Shown here in pieces: positions 8,806 to 17,620 of a DNA stretch of 64,000 nt (position 1 is its first letter; every line of letters begins with the position of its first letter). Location of the stretch: the NCBI RefSeq assembly GCF_035712445.1, contig NZ_DASTAT010000126.1:62001-126000 (forward strand). The letters run 5' to 3'. Origin of the DNA: Oligoflexus sp. (GTDB lineage Bacteria; Bdellovibrionota_B; Oligoflexia; Oligoflexales; Oligoflexaceae). The notes beneath the pieces are model-generated. The model was not told the origin of the DNA and did no database searches. It saw only the letters and a program-made list of their open reading frames with translations. Both the position numbers and the translations under genes were made by a program.

Positions 8806-9507
8806 CTAGCCTGTGACGACACCGAAGAGTTTGCCGATCAAAGCCGTGGCGGCCATGGCCAGAGCCCCCCAGAATCCGACCCGCAGGGCGCCTTTCAAAA
8901 GACTGGCTCCTCCGGTATGCGCGGCGACCATGCCAAGGGCAATCAGGAAAAAAAGCGATGCGGCCGGGACGCTGATGACCAGGCTTTCATAAGGGGCCAG
9001 CAGCACCACACCAAGGGGCAACGCGGCCCCGACGAAAAACGTGGCGGCGGATGCCAGAGCCGCCTGTATCGGTCGGGCCGCTCCCGTATCGGTGATCCCA
9101 AGTTCATCACGCGCATGGCTCTTGAGCGCATCATGAGCCATCAGCTGCGCAGCGACCTGAGACGCCAGCACGGGATCCAGACCGCGCTCCACATAAATCT
9201 GAGCCAGTTCCTCGTGCTCCAGCGCAGGATCATTGGCCAATTCCTTCGATTCACGTTCCAGGTCCGCGCTTTCCGTATCCGCCTGGGAACTGACTGATAC
9301 ATATTCTCCCGCGGCCATGGACATGGCCCCGGCCACAAGACCGGCAACGCCACTCAGTAAAATTTCGGAGCGCCCGGCATGCGCCGCGGCAACGCCCACG
9401 ATCAAACTGCCCGTGGATACGATGCCGTCGTTCGCACCCAGGACCGCAGCGCGAAGCCATCCGATCCGTTCCGCTTTATGGCGTTCGGGATGCTTATGCG
9501 CGGCCAT
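8806..9507 (-). CDS. VIT1/CCC1-family iron/manganese transporter
   Basis: A 233-residue inner-membrane protein of the vacuolar iron transporter family, which moves Fe2+ or Mn2+ out of the cytosol. The N-terminal segment RAAVLGANDGIVSTGSLIVGV is the family hallmark. It is followed by the second-helix GAMSMAAGEYVSVSSQ, an acidic cytoplasmic metal-binding stretch (ESADLERESKEL...EHEEL) and three C-terminal helices. The ATG at 9507 is chosen because AAGGAG lies 5 bases upstream; the longer frame has no such site. Confidence 0.92.
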   Translation of the reverse strand: MAAHKHPERHKAERIGWLRAAVLGANDGIVSTGSLIVGVAAAHAGRSEILLSGVAGLVAGAMSMAAGEYVSVSSQADTESADLERESKELANDPALEHEELAQIYVERGLDPVLASQVAAQLMAHDALKSHARDELGITDTGAARPIQAALASAATFFVGAALPLGVVLLAPYESLVISVPAASLFFLIALGMVAAHTGGASLLKGALRVGFWGALAMAATALIGKLFGVVTG

Positions 9508-9548
9508 GGATGCTCCTTTTTTGAATGATCGCAAACAAGGAGACCGTA

Positions 9549-10151
9549 TCAGCTGCCCGGGCTCGTCTCAAGCGCCTTGATCCAATTCAAAAGCAATTTG
9601 GCTTCCGGTGAGTTTTTGAAGTTTCGATTTCCCTGGGGCATGCTTCCCCGGCTGACTTCCGACGCGATGATACGTCGAGCCGCTTCCACCTGCGCCTGAG
9701 TATCAAACGCATAGCCGCCCTTGGCTTTGGTCCTGGTGTGGCACTTAAGACAGTTCGCGGTGATGATGGGTTTAATGGTGCTGTCGTAATAGGAAACGGG
9801 ATCGGGCTGTGCGGACAGCCATTCGAGGAATTTTTTTCCCTCTTCGCTGCTGCCGAAGCCGGGATCGCCGAGCGGCATTCTGCCCTCATTCAGAACCGTG
9901 ATGATACTGGATTTCAATTTCACGACCTGATCCTGTGTTTCCAAAATCACGCCACCGCTTGCATCGGCAGCGTTGTGACACCCACCGCAAGTGTCGATGA
10001 CAATCGGTTTGATATCGGCTTCCCAACTTAACGCAAGAGCAGGGACCGGTGTGCCACCGTCGGTGGTTTGAGACAGTGCCCATCCGTTAAAACCCACGGA
10101 AGCAACCAGCAGCAAAGACTTGACGAACGCATAGCCTCGAAAATTTTTCAT
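9549..10151 (-). CDS. Exported di-haem c-type cytochrome-like protein
   Basis: A 200-residue protein with a signal peptide (FVKSLLLVASVGFNGWA) and two CxxCH haem-c sites, CGGCH and CLKCH, each in a similar repeat of about 70 residues ending in RGSMP or EGRMP plus a LxWL/LNWI motif. The duplicated unit resembles the small c-type domains found in planctomycete-type and other environmental cytochromes. A periplasmic electron-transfer role is likely, with the partner unknown. The ATG at 10151 has GGAG 7 bases upstream and is preferred over the in-frame ATG at 10163. Confidence 0.85.
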   Translation of the reverse strand: MKNFRGYAFVKSLLLVASVGFNGWALSQTTDGGTPVPALALSWEADIKPIVIDTCGGCHNAADASGGVILETQDQVVKLKSSIITVLNEGRMPLGDPGFGSSEEGKKFLEWLSAQPDPVSYYDSTIKPIITANCLKCHTRTKAKGGYAFDTQAQVEAARRIIASEVSRGSMPQGNRNFKNSPEAKLLLNWIKALETSPGS

Positions 10152-10236
10152 AATGTTCTCCATTCAATGGAGCCCATCATGAAAAGCTAAGGCTCGGATG
10201 TCAAGGCAACGCCACCATCCACCTATTGAAGTCTTT

Positions 10237-11442
10237 TCAAAGTGCGATCTGCATCGTGGTGCAATGTACAGCCCCACCTTTGGCTATCATCGAATCCGAT
10301 GTGATCCAATGGACAGTGAAACCAAGATCCCGATGAAGACGCTCCACTCTTTCTTCATATTTCTTTATCAAGGGAAGATCGATGTACCCACCCTTCACCG
10401 AGTCGGCTTCATTCGCGGGTCGTACATAACGGGGCAGGAAAACATGCCCATTCAGCAAGAGGGAATTTGTGTAAGAACGGAAAAGATTATAGCCATCCTC
10501 TGCAAAGTTGGGCGCAGGCATGGGCAGCCGAATGATTTTGAATCCCTGCTCTTTCAATTCAGCGGCACGGCTATCCAGAAAATCCCGAACCTCGCGCACC
10601 CGCACAAGGTCGTCTTTACGATAACCAGGAAGATTCATAACTTCATCTTCGATCTGCGCGACGAGTATGGTCTGATCATCCACAAACTTTGCCCAAAGAT
10701 CCAGATGCCGCGTTCCTTCATAAGGCATGCTGGGAAAAATCATCACGTCCTTGCAGCCGGCGAAGTCTTTGAAGTACGCGATGATCTCGTCCCTACTTAA
10801 AATCAGATCACCGTCGACCCTTTCTTCCGCATTGACCTCAAGGACCTTATCGGTCATGAGGCAGGCGCCGCTGTCGTTATTCATGAAGTTCCCGCCTTCG
10901 ATATAGATCGGAAGGCTCAAGCGAGGTACATTCAAACCTTTCGCCAGCGCGGCTGGCACGCTGTCATCCGAGGCGCGGCTTGGATAATAATTAAACTCAA
11001 GAAGACGCCGCGAACCATCCGCTGCCTTGGCTATCCAAGGGCCGTAATCACGCGACCACTCCCGCTGGCGTCCTGGTTTTGGCTGCTCCAAAAGTTTCAG
11101 TTTCGCGCTGTCCTTTTGAAGAAGATCATAAAGATCTTGAAAATCCTCCTGCTCCTCATCTGCCGTGTATCCATGCGGGACTGTGATCCAAAGGCTATCA
11201 ATACCGCTGCCCAGAAGCGCCTGCATCATGCGTTCCTGATGATGCTCGACCAGCATCTGCGATGATACCAGCACCGCTGCGCTCGGATGATATTCCGGCA
11301 CTGCGATCTGTCCCGATCGGAAAGGTTCCAAAGTCGCGGCATCGCTGTCTTCAAAATGACCCAGGACCCGGCTATCGGATGCCCCCGGGCTGCAGGCCCA
11401 AGGGCCGGCTAACAAAAGAAAGGCGAAGGAAGTGAAACGCAT
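10237..11442 (-). CDS. Agmatine deiminase / peptidyl-arginine deiminase family protein, exported
   Basis: Guanidino-group-modifying fold (PAD_porph family). Visible family motifs in order are REWSRDYGPW, IEGGNFM, RHLDLWAKF and a C-terminal GGAVHCTTMQ carrying the nucleophilic Cys. The N-terminus is a signal peptide ending ACS, so it is probably exported, perhaps as a lipoprotein (the lipobox PWAC is not ideal). Cytosolic agmatine deiminases lack such a leader, so the substrate may instead be extracellular arginine, agmatine or a peptide. The ATG has AAGGAA 8 bases upstream. It is divergent from the cyclase gene. Confidence 0.85.
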   Translation of the reverse strand: MRFTSFAFLLLAGPWACSPGASDSRVLGHFEDSDAATLEPFRSGQIAVPEYHPSAAVLVSSQMLVEHHQERMMQALLGSGIDSLWITVPHGYTADEEQEDFQDLYDLLQKDSAKLKLLEQPKPGRQREWSRDYGPWIAKAADGSRRLLEFNYYPSRASDDSVPAALAKGLNVPRLSLPIYIEGGNFMNNDSGACLMTDKVLEVNAEERVDGDLILSRDEIIAYFKDFAGCKDVMIFPSMPYEGTRHLDLWAKFVDDQTILVAQIEDEVMNLPGYRKDDLVRVREVRDFLDSRAAELKEQGFKIIRLPMPAPNFAEDGYNLFRSYTNSLLLNGHVFLPRYVRPANEADSVKGGYIDLPLIKKYEERVERLHRDLGFTVHWITSDSMIAKGGAVHCTTMQIAL

Positions 11443-11651
11443 GAAGGGAATTCCTTATCAAACGTGAAGGGAAAGACGGCAAGCAACGCGTGCTCACGCT
11501 TTTGGGATCAACCATAAAAATCACGGATAACGCAAGTCTTTTCCAATGATCCCTCCCCCTTCATTCAAAAAGCAAGGCCCCGGGCCCCGCCCCTTTTTCA
11601 CATTCTGTCTCCAGGGTTACGCAATGCGCACCGATAACGAAGGACGAGTTT
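11443..11651. promoter_or_regulatory. Divergent intergenic region between deiminase and cyclase
   Basis: This 209-base stretch must hold both promoters. For the cyclase, TTGGGA (11502-11507) and GATAAC (11526-11531) are 18 bases apart and could be a sigma-70-like pair, which is weak evidence. A GC-rich tract (about 11575-11594) follows. I see no coding sequence or RNA here. Confidence 0.3.
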
Positions 11652-13628
11652 ATGAAGGGTCTCATGCGAGTCGCTGTCAGCACATTCCGAAAGTCTCGCC
11701 TTAAAAACCATTTAGGGTTCCTTGGGCTATGGCTGCTCTTTTCTCTTTGGCCTCGGGAGTCCTGGGCAGCACTCGTGTGGACGCCCGAGCTTCAGTCCCT
11801 TCCGGTTTCGGAATATTCCTTTTACTGTGAAGAGGCGCGTCCGCCGGAAACTGCGGAACCTTCCATGGTGCGGACCGATCTTCTGGAACCGCGCACAGGT
11901 CCGATCAACCTTGGCTACCTGAAACAGCGTGCATGCTGGACGGAAGTCAGTCTGAAACTCGATGATGACCAGCCGCGACTGCTCTATCTTGAATATGGTC
12001 TGACGCAAGCGGATAGCATTCGAGCTTTTCACACGATGGATGGTCAGACCTGGAATGATCTGGGTCACGCGGGCAACGACGTCCCCATCAGTCGCTGGCC
12101 CGTGCACTATAGGGCACCGACGTTTGAATTGAAACTGGAGCCAGGCGTCAACACTCTGCGCATCTACCAGACCAGCCGCGACATCACTGGAGTGGACTGG
12201 AAAATATGGGAACCCAAGGCTTTTCACATGGCCGTCAACTGGGAAAATATTCTCTTCGGCGGTTTCTTCTCGATCTGTCTGGCCCTTTCCCTCTATAACC
12301 TTGTGATCTTCGCCGTCAGCCGTGACCTTCTGCACTTCTATTATTTCCTTTATCTGAGCACCTACGGTTGGGTTCAGATGTTCATGACCGGCTTTCTCAA
12401 GCTTCATTTCCTGACCGATATTGGACCTTTGCTGGGTCGCATAGGCACCAGCTCCATCGTGATCAGCATGTTCTCGGCCTATGTCTTCGTCGGGAAACTC
12501 CTGGAGATTCAACACTTCCCCCGGCTGATGGCCCGCACGTTCTGGGTCTTCGCCTACATCAGCCTGAGCAATCTCCTGCTCACAACCGTGGGGCCCTTCT
12601 CCATCGCGGCTCAGAACTGCCTCTTATTCTCGGGCCTGGGCTCGGTCCTGGCCTTCATCTATGGCGCCTACGCGCTGAAGCATGGCAATCCCATGGCGCC
12701 TCTTTTTCTTCTGGCCTGGCTGCTCCTTCTGATCGGAACCATCATCCAGGTTTCTGCGCTTTCGGGATTCATCGAAAGCACACCGCTGACGCGCTCGGCG
12801 AACTTCATCGGCGCGACGGTCGAAGCGATTTTGATTTCCTATGCCCTGGCCTATAAAATGAAACGCGAGCGCACGGACGAGATGGTTCGTCGCAAACACG
12901 CCTTTTCCCAGCTGGAAAAAATGGTGTATCCGCATCAGCTCGATATGATGCAGCACGGACGGCAGCTCGAAGACACCATGCCGCTGGCGACAGGACAGGC
13001 CTGCGTGATCTGCGTGGATATGATCAATAGCTCGAAGCAGAATATCCATGAGCTGAAAGCATTCCTCCGGGCCTTCTTTGATGAATGCGATATCATCATG
13101 AATCGCGGGTATCAGGGCGAAGGTCTCAAGGCCTATGGCTTTCGTATCAAGGAAATGGGAGACGGCTTTCTCTGCTCGATCGGTTTTCCGTTCTCGCCGC
13201 CTTCGCACCTCGGCCTGCGGGAAATCGCCCTCGATATGGCGATTGATTTCGTGGCGAAGTTTGAAGAGACTCTGGTGAAGCATCCCTTTCATGGCAGGAC
13301 CGAACCCCTTCTTTCCATAGGGATTGCGGAGGGGCCGATTGAAGGCTTCTTTACTCTTTCCGGTATTCGAAGCTATGAACTCTTCGGCAAGGGCATCGTG
13401 CTGGCCTCACGTTATGAAGCCTTGCGCAAAGTCTATGCGATTCCCGGCCAGGGCCACCTGATCTGCATGAAGTCGACCGTTTATCATGCTTTGCCGGCGA
13501 CTTATCAAAAACAGTTCACACGCTTCGCGCTGGATCGTTCGCAGCAATTTATCCGGGATGATGAGACCGTTCAGGATTTTTATTATCAGCGTGTGGCAGG
13601 TTCCTGGAAAAAAGCCAAAAGCGCCTGA
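11652..13628 (+). CDS. 7TM-DISM receptor with class III nucleotidyl cyclase domain
   Basis: The order is a signal peptide (to about residue 40), an extracytoplasmic 7TMR-DISMED2-like beta domain (to about 195), seven membrane helices (about 198-395), a short coiled linker, and a class III cyclase homology domain (about 450-620). The metal-binding aspartates are Asp456 (ICVDMIN) and Asp504 (KEMGDGF). Lys500 matches the adenine-selecting Lys of adenylate cyclases. The motif usually containing a transition-state Asn reads FGKGIVLASR, with Val where Asn is expected and the Arg retained, so activity may be altered. A ligand-controlled cAMP synthase is the best guess. GAAGGACGAG precedes the ATG. 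Confidence 0.85.
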   Translation: MKGLMRVAVSTFRKSRLKNHLGFLGLWLLFSLWPRESWAALVWTPELQSLPVSEYSFYCEEARPPETAEPSMVRTDLLEPRTGPINLGYLKQRACWTEVSLKLDDDQPRLLYLEYGLTQADSIRAFHTMDGQTWNDLGHAGNDVPISRWPVHYRAPTFELKLEPGVNTLRIYQTSRDITGVDWKIWEPKAFHMAVNWENILFGGFFSICLALSLYNLVIFAVSRDLLHFYYFLYLSTYGWVQMFMTGFLKLHFLTDIGPLLGRIGTSSIVISMFSAYVFVGKLLEIQHFPRLMARTFWVFAYISLSNLLLTTVGPFSIAAQNCLLFSGLGSVLAFIYGAYALKHGNPMAPLFLLAWLLLLIGTIIQVSALSGFIESTPLTRSANFIGATVEAILISYALAYKMKRERTDEMVRRKHAFSQLEKMVYPHQLDMMQHGRQLEDTMPLATGQACVICVDMINSSKQNIHELKAFLRAFFDECDIIMNRGYQGEGLKAYGFRIKEMGDGFLCSIGFPFSPPSHLGLREIALDMAIDFVAKFEETLVKHPFHGRTEPLLSIGIAEGPIEGFFTLSGIRSYELFGKGIVLASRYEALRKVYAIPGQGHLICMKSTVYHALPATYQKQFTRFALDRSQQFIRDDETVQDFYYQRVAGSWKKAKSA

Positions 13629-13634
13629 TCGCGC

Positions 13635-14603
13635 TCAGGCCTTTTTCATGGGCCAGAGGATCTCTTCCAATTCTTCAAAACTTCCGACGCGTTGCTCCCA
13701 TGACGGGATGCGCACCTGCGCTTTGAAATCGCTGTACCGATGCAGAATCTGCAGAAGAAAGAGGCGGCGACGCAGCGTCTCGTTCTGGGCTGTGGATGCA
13801 TAGCCATAACCCGTGAGCAGGGCCGTGACGAAATCCGCGCGACCCTCGCAGCTGAAGAGCCAGGGCCCCAGAAGATCGTATTCACGATAGCCTATCATCG
13901 CATCCCCGAAGTCGATCATCCCGCTGATGGCGGTCAAAGGCCTTTGTTCCGACGCGAGCAGATTGAAAGGCGTGTATTCTCCGGTCAGGATCACAGGCTC
14001 AAAGTCCGTGGGAAGGGACACCAGATTCTTTTGCACAAACTCATCCACCCCATCCACGAACCAGCGCGGCATGCCGAGCCTTTCATGACGAGCTCGACAT
14101 TTTTGAATCTGGTTGGGAAAAAATTCGGACCAGGACGGCGGCAGATCATGGAGCTGTCCCAGCGGCACGGCATGAACCCGGGCCATGATGCGGCCTATAT
14201 CGGAAAGCGCAGACGTCTTTTCCGCAGCGGAAAGCTCAGGCCAGATCTTTTCCAACGTCACGCCGGGCAGGCGACTCATGATGATAAACGTCCAGCCTCG
14301 ATCTTCACCCGCCTTATAGAAAAGGGGAATAGGCAGATTCAGCTGCCCATCCAGATGCTGCATCACGCGCCACTCGCTCACCCATTGATGTCGCAGAAAA
14401 GGCGGAAAAACCTTCATGATCCACGCCGATCCCAGGGCGGCGATCAGATTGCTGCCATCACGAAAAGGAGAAAAGGCGGATTCCAAAGAGGCATCGGGCC
14501 CATGAGCCCGCCAGAGTTCCAAAAACGGCTGACGCCAGCTCTCGGGTTCAAGCCGAAAGCGGCGGTCAAAGTCCACGGGATCCATGTTTTGGGGAAAGCT
14601 CAT
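13635..14603 (-). CDS. Aminoglycoside-phosphotransferase-fold kinase-like protein
   Basis: A 322-residue APH/choline-kinase-fold protein. It has GSAWIMKVFPP (nucleotide-site Lys), MSRLPGVTLEKIW (hinge) and GMIDFGDAMIGYREYDLLG (the IDFxD metal motif). The Brenner motif HGDxxxxN reads TGEYTPFN here (residues 207-214), replacing both the His and the catalytic Asp. The normal substrate is unknown, and a resistance role should not be assumed. The ATG is 2 bases after the stop of the TPM gene (a GTG at 14609 would overlap it), which implies translational coupling and makes it the last gene of the lemA operon. Confidence 0.8.
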   Translation of the reverse strand: MSFPQNMDPVDFDRRFRLEPESWRQPFLELWRAHGPDASLESAFSPFRDGSNLIAALGSAWIMKVFPPFLRHQWVSEWRVMQHLDGQLNLPIPLFYKAGEDRGWTFIIMSRLPGVTLEKIWPELSAAEKTSALSDIGRIMARVHAVPLGQLHDLPPSWSEFFPNQIQKCRARHERLGMPRWFVDGVDEFVQKNLVSLPTDFEPVILTGEYTPFNLLASEQRPLTAISGMIDFGDAMIGYREYDLLGPWLFSCEGRADFVTALLTGYGYASTAQNETLRRRLFLLQILHRYSDFKAQVRIPSWEQRVGSFEELEEILWPMKKA

Positions 14604-14605
14604 GG

Positions 14606-15265
14606 TCACCAGCTGATCCGCAGGTAATCTTTCAGTTCATTCGGATTACTGGCCGACGGAGGAAAATGCGGAGTCAGGATTCCCTGACAGCGGGCTATGG
14701 CCTTTTCAAAACCTTCGACCAGCTTATGCTCCTTGGCCCCGTGCACCAGGTCATGAATCAATTCCTGAAAATCCTCAGGTTTGCAGTGACGCGCGATACC
14801 CTGATCGGCGAGCACCACGGCCTGACGTTCAAAAAAGGAAACGAAGAGCAGAATACCCGTGCGACCTTCCGTGGCCGACAGACCGGCTTCATAAAACGCC
14901 AGCATCGCGCGTCGTTCCGTTTCCAGCTTCTGATCCTTGCGTGGAATCAAAAGACGTTCGACCGCAGGCAGACGAGCCAGCATATAGCCGCTCATCCCCG
15001 CGATGACAAAGCCGATCGACCACAGAAGATCATGGCCGGCCCACCCCATCGTGAGCACGAGGATATGCTTGATACAAAGCGCTAAAAGCAGTGCGAGCAG
15101 AGCGCCGAGTACATCGCTGTTGCTGGAGACCGTGGACCGATACACGAGCATCGGCACGATCTCACCACTGGTCTTGGCTTCCGCATCACTCACCGCACGT
15201 TCAATGCGGGATGCGCCTTCCAAACTTAAATACGATCTGAGCCAGGCAGGAATCTCCTTTACCAT
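14606..15265 (-). CDS. TPM-domain membrane protein
   Basis: A 219-residue protein with a split TPM_phosphatase domain. The N-terminal half contains RIERAVSDAEAKTSGEIVPM, two hydrophobic segments (about residues 50-100) are inserted, and the second half has LSATEGRTGILLFVS. This is the second TPM gene of a lemA operon, a common bacterial arrangement whose exact role is unsettled (envelope or photosystem repair has been proposed for relatives). It overlaps the preceding TPM gene by 7 bases. Confidence 0.85.
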   Translation of the reverse strand: MVKEIPAWLRSYLSLEGASRIERAVSDAEAKTSGEIVPMLVYRSTVSSNSDVLGALLALLLALCIKHILVLTMGWAGHDLLWSIGFVIAGMSGYMLARLPAVERLLIPRKDQKLETERRAMLAFYEAGLSATEGRTGILLFVSFFERQAVVLADQGIARHCKPEDFQELIHDLVHGAKEHKLVEGFEKAIARCQGILTPHFPPSASNPNELKDYLRISW

Positions 15266-16026
15266 GATCCGGATGCTCCTCCTCCTGAAAATCCACCACC
15301 ACCGCCGCCGAAGCCGCCGCCACCAAAACCACCGCCGCCACCGAAACCGCCACCACCCCAGCCGCCAAAGCCTCCACGCCGACCTCCGCTGAAGGGACCG
15401 CGCGGTCCCCCGCGATTGGCTGCGGCTATGATGAAGATGACGATCAGGAAAATGAAGAGGGAAAAGAGCGAACCCACTCCACCACGACGCTCTCCGCGGA
15501 CCTGCCGCGAACGCTGCGGTGCATCGACACCGAATTTAAAATCGGGGTCGGTATACGCGACGATATGCGAGACGCCGGCGATGACACCGGCATCGTAATC
15601 ACCTTCGCGGAAAAGGGGCGTGATTTTTTCACGGATGATGCGGCTGCTGTAAAGGTCGGTAAGCGACCCTTCGAGTCCCTGGCCGACCTCGATGCGCATC
15701 TTGCGATCCTGCGCCGAGATCAGAAGTATGGCGCCATTGTCTTTTTCCGCGGTTCCGAGCTTCCACGTATCCGCCACGCGAATCCCATACTGTTCGATGG
15801 TTTCATCTTCCAGCTTGGGTATGGTGAGTATCACGATCTGGCTGCCGCCGGCCTGATGAAGGCCACGCAGCTGCTGATCCAGATACGCTTCGGTATTCTG
15901 GGAGAGTATGCCGGCCGTATCCATGACTGGATCGGTCAGAGCCGGTATGGGCGTGACCGCCAGCACCGGCGTCACGCTCACCATCCAAAGTATCAGCAGC
16001 AGAAGTCGCTGCACGCCAGTCCTCAC
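15259..16026 (-). CDS. YgcG-type TPM-domain protein with Gly-rich tail
   Basis: It has a signal peptide (residues 1-23), a TPM domain (about 30-165, with GGSQIVILTIPKLEDE and AILLISAQDRKMRIEVGQGLEG), one membrane helix (about 185-202) and a low-complexity Gly/Ser tail (GGGGFGG repeats, 205-255). This is the classic architecture of the first TPM gene next to lemA. The GTG start overlaps the lemA stop as GTGA, so translation is coupled. Anchoring leaves the TPM domain outside the cytoplasm. Confidence 0.9.
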   Translation of the reverse strand: MRTGVQRLLLLILWMVSVTPVLAVTPIPALTDPVMDTAGILSQNTEAYLDQQLRGLHQAGGSQIVILTIPKLEDETIEQYGIRVADTWKLGTAEKDNGAILLISAQDRKMRIEVGQGLEGSLTDLYSSRIIREKITPLFREGDYDAGVIAGVSHIVAYTDPDFKFGVDAPQRSRQVRGERRGGVGSLFSLFIFLIVIFIIAAANRGGPRGPFSGGRRGGFGGWGGGGFGGGGGFGGGGFGGGGGGFSGGGASGSW

Positions 16027-16622
16027 TTGAAGTCAACCTTGGGAGCCGATTCGATCTGGGTTTTTTCCGCTTCAGTCACGGTCCACTGCGGCATCTTCTC
16101 GTGATGATAGATCAGGCTGTTGGTGAAGCTTGTCGGAGGTACTGTGATCAGGTTATTGAACTCGTTGATGGATTCAATGTAACGCTGACGCGCAACGGCG
16201 ATGCGGTTCTCTGTGCCTTCCAGCTGCGCGCTCAGATCACGGAACTGAGCATCGGCTTTCAGGTCTGGGTATTTTTCCACAACGACCATAAGGCGACCTA
16301 ATGCCTGGCTCAGGTTGCCCTGCGAGGCCATGTATTCCTGCAATTTCTTCGGATCCATGGACCCTGGATCCACCGTGGTTTGTGTCGCTTTCGACCGCGC
16401 TTCCACCACGGCCGTCAATGTTTCCTGCTCATGCGACGCATAGCCTTTGACTACGCTCACAATGTTGGGAATCAGGTCAGCACGTCTTTTATACTGGTTC
16501 GTGGTTTCCGCCAGCGCCGCTTCCACCTTATTCCTGGCCTGAGGAATTGACTGCAAACCACAGCCCGTCATGGCTCCCATAAGAAGCAAACCTGCGACTG
16601 TCCGACTCAAAATACGTAGCAT
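16023..16622 (-). CDS. lemA: LemA family lipoprotein
   Basis: A 199-residue member of the LemA family. It has a lipoprotein signal (LLLMGAMTGC, lipobox MTGC) followed by the helical LemA domain with RRADLIPNIVSVVKGYASHEQETLTAVVEAR and ENRIAVARQRYIESINEFN. AAGGAG sits 8 bases before the ATG. It heads a four-gene overlapping operon with two TPM genes and an APH-like gene. The 120 bases upstream are AT-rich near 16686 and should contain the promoter. Confidence 0.93.
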   Translation of the reverse strand: MLRILSRTVAGLLLMGAMTGCGLQSIPQARNKVEAALAETTNQYKRRADLIPNIVSVVKGYASHEQETLTAVVEARSKATQTTVDPGSMDPKKLQEYMASQGNLSQALGRLMVVVEKYPDLKADAQFRDLSAQLEGTENRIAVARQRYIESINEFNNLITVPPTSFTNSLIYHHEKMPQWTVTEAEKTQIESAPKVDFK

Positions 16623-16743
16623 GCAAAAACTCCTTCGTTTGGCCTTATGCTTTCGGCATCATAAGCCTGCAGACTCTACCACGTTTTATAATGTAAACAT
16701 TCATTGAAATTTGGCAAGGCCGAAGACGGGCAGGCAGAACTTC

Positions 16744-17613
16744 TTAACCCGCCTGGGTTTGCTTCGATCGACGACGGAGCTGTTCCATAAGGCTGAGGAC
16801 GATTTGGTCGGCAGGTTCCTGTTCAGCCAGCCGGTAGAGGACTTTTTCCGCTTCCGTCCACCACCCCAGCTGCAGATAAAGGCGGGCCAGATCCTTCTGA
16901 TCATGGCTTTGATTATAGGCCTCGATCGCGATGGATTCACTCTTTCGCATTTTCTCCAGCATGCTCTCCATGAAAGAAGCCACCGCGTTTTCATAAAACG
17001 CGAGCGAAACTTCCCGCTGCCCCTGGCGCGCAGCCTGCTCTGCCTGCAGCATGAGCCCGAGGTATCGCGGCTGAAAGCGCGGCACCGAGCGCAGCGCGCG
17101 GGCGCTCAAACTCTCGCTGCGCCGCCTGTGGGTCTGAAACCAAAAGCTATAAAGCTCGATCCGCTCACGCGATTCCGGCAGCATTCTCTGCAGCAGTTCG
17201 ACGATCTGTCCTGGATCCCCTTCATGTCCGGGCTGACGTTCCTGATAGCGCAGCGCCTCCAAAAATCCACCCAGCTGATGCGGGGTATGACGCCATGCCG
17301 CCTGCAATCTCCCAAGGCAGGCATGAAGTCCCTCGCTCGCGCTGATGCACTGCTTCAAAAGCCGGAGCTGCTGCGTGGCCTCGTGGCTTTCCCAGCGATC
17401 CGGATTACGCAAAGTCAGAGGCGCACGCTGCGTCGCGTCCACATCCAAAAGCTGTTTTTCCGCTTCCAAAGTCGCCTGGCTGATCGCCTGCAGGGATTGG
17501 GTCTGCCTTGCCTGCCAGATCAATCCACCCAGCAAAAGCCCACCCAGGATGATGCTGATGAGCCAGCGTTTTCCCTGCTGCGGACCTGGATAACAAAGAC
17601 GTCTTGGTATCAT
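16744..17613 (-). CDS. Single-pass membrane protein with TPR-like C-terminus
   Basis: Unrecognised 289-residue protein. A basic N-terminus and one membrane helix (about residues 18-36) are followed by an all-helical region. Near the C-terminus, LARLYLQLGWWTEAEKVLYRLAEQEP matches a tetratricopeptide repeat. The order suggests a membrane-tethered scaffold. It begins 7 bases after the stop of a lipoprotein gene and has no strong ribosome site, so it is probably translated by coupling and belongs to the operon starting at 19199. Confidence 0.65.
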   Translation of the reverse strand: MIPRRLCYPGPQQGKRWLISIILGGLLLGGLIWQARQTQSLQAISQATLEAEKQLLDVDATQRAPLTLRNPDRWESHEATQQLRLLKQCISASEGLHACLGRLQAAWRHTPHQLGGFLEALRYQERQPGHEGDPGQIVELLQRMLPESRERIELYSFWFQTHRRRSESLSARALRSVPRFQPRYLGLMLQAEQAARQGQREVSLAFYENAVASFMESMLEKMRKSESIAIEAYNQSHDQKDLARLYLQLGWWTEAEKVLYRLAEQEPADQIVLSLMEQLRRRSKQTQAG

Positions 17614-17620
17614 GCACGAC

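Noticed and set aside
13635..14603. Antibiotic-resistance gene call from the APH fold
   Set aside because: The catalytic HGD motif is TGE and the gene sits in a lemA operon, so resistance is not supported.
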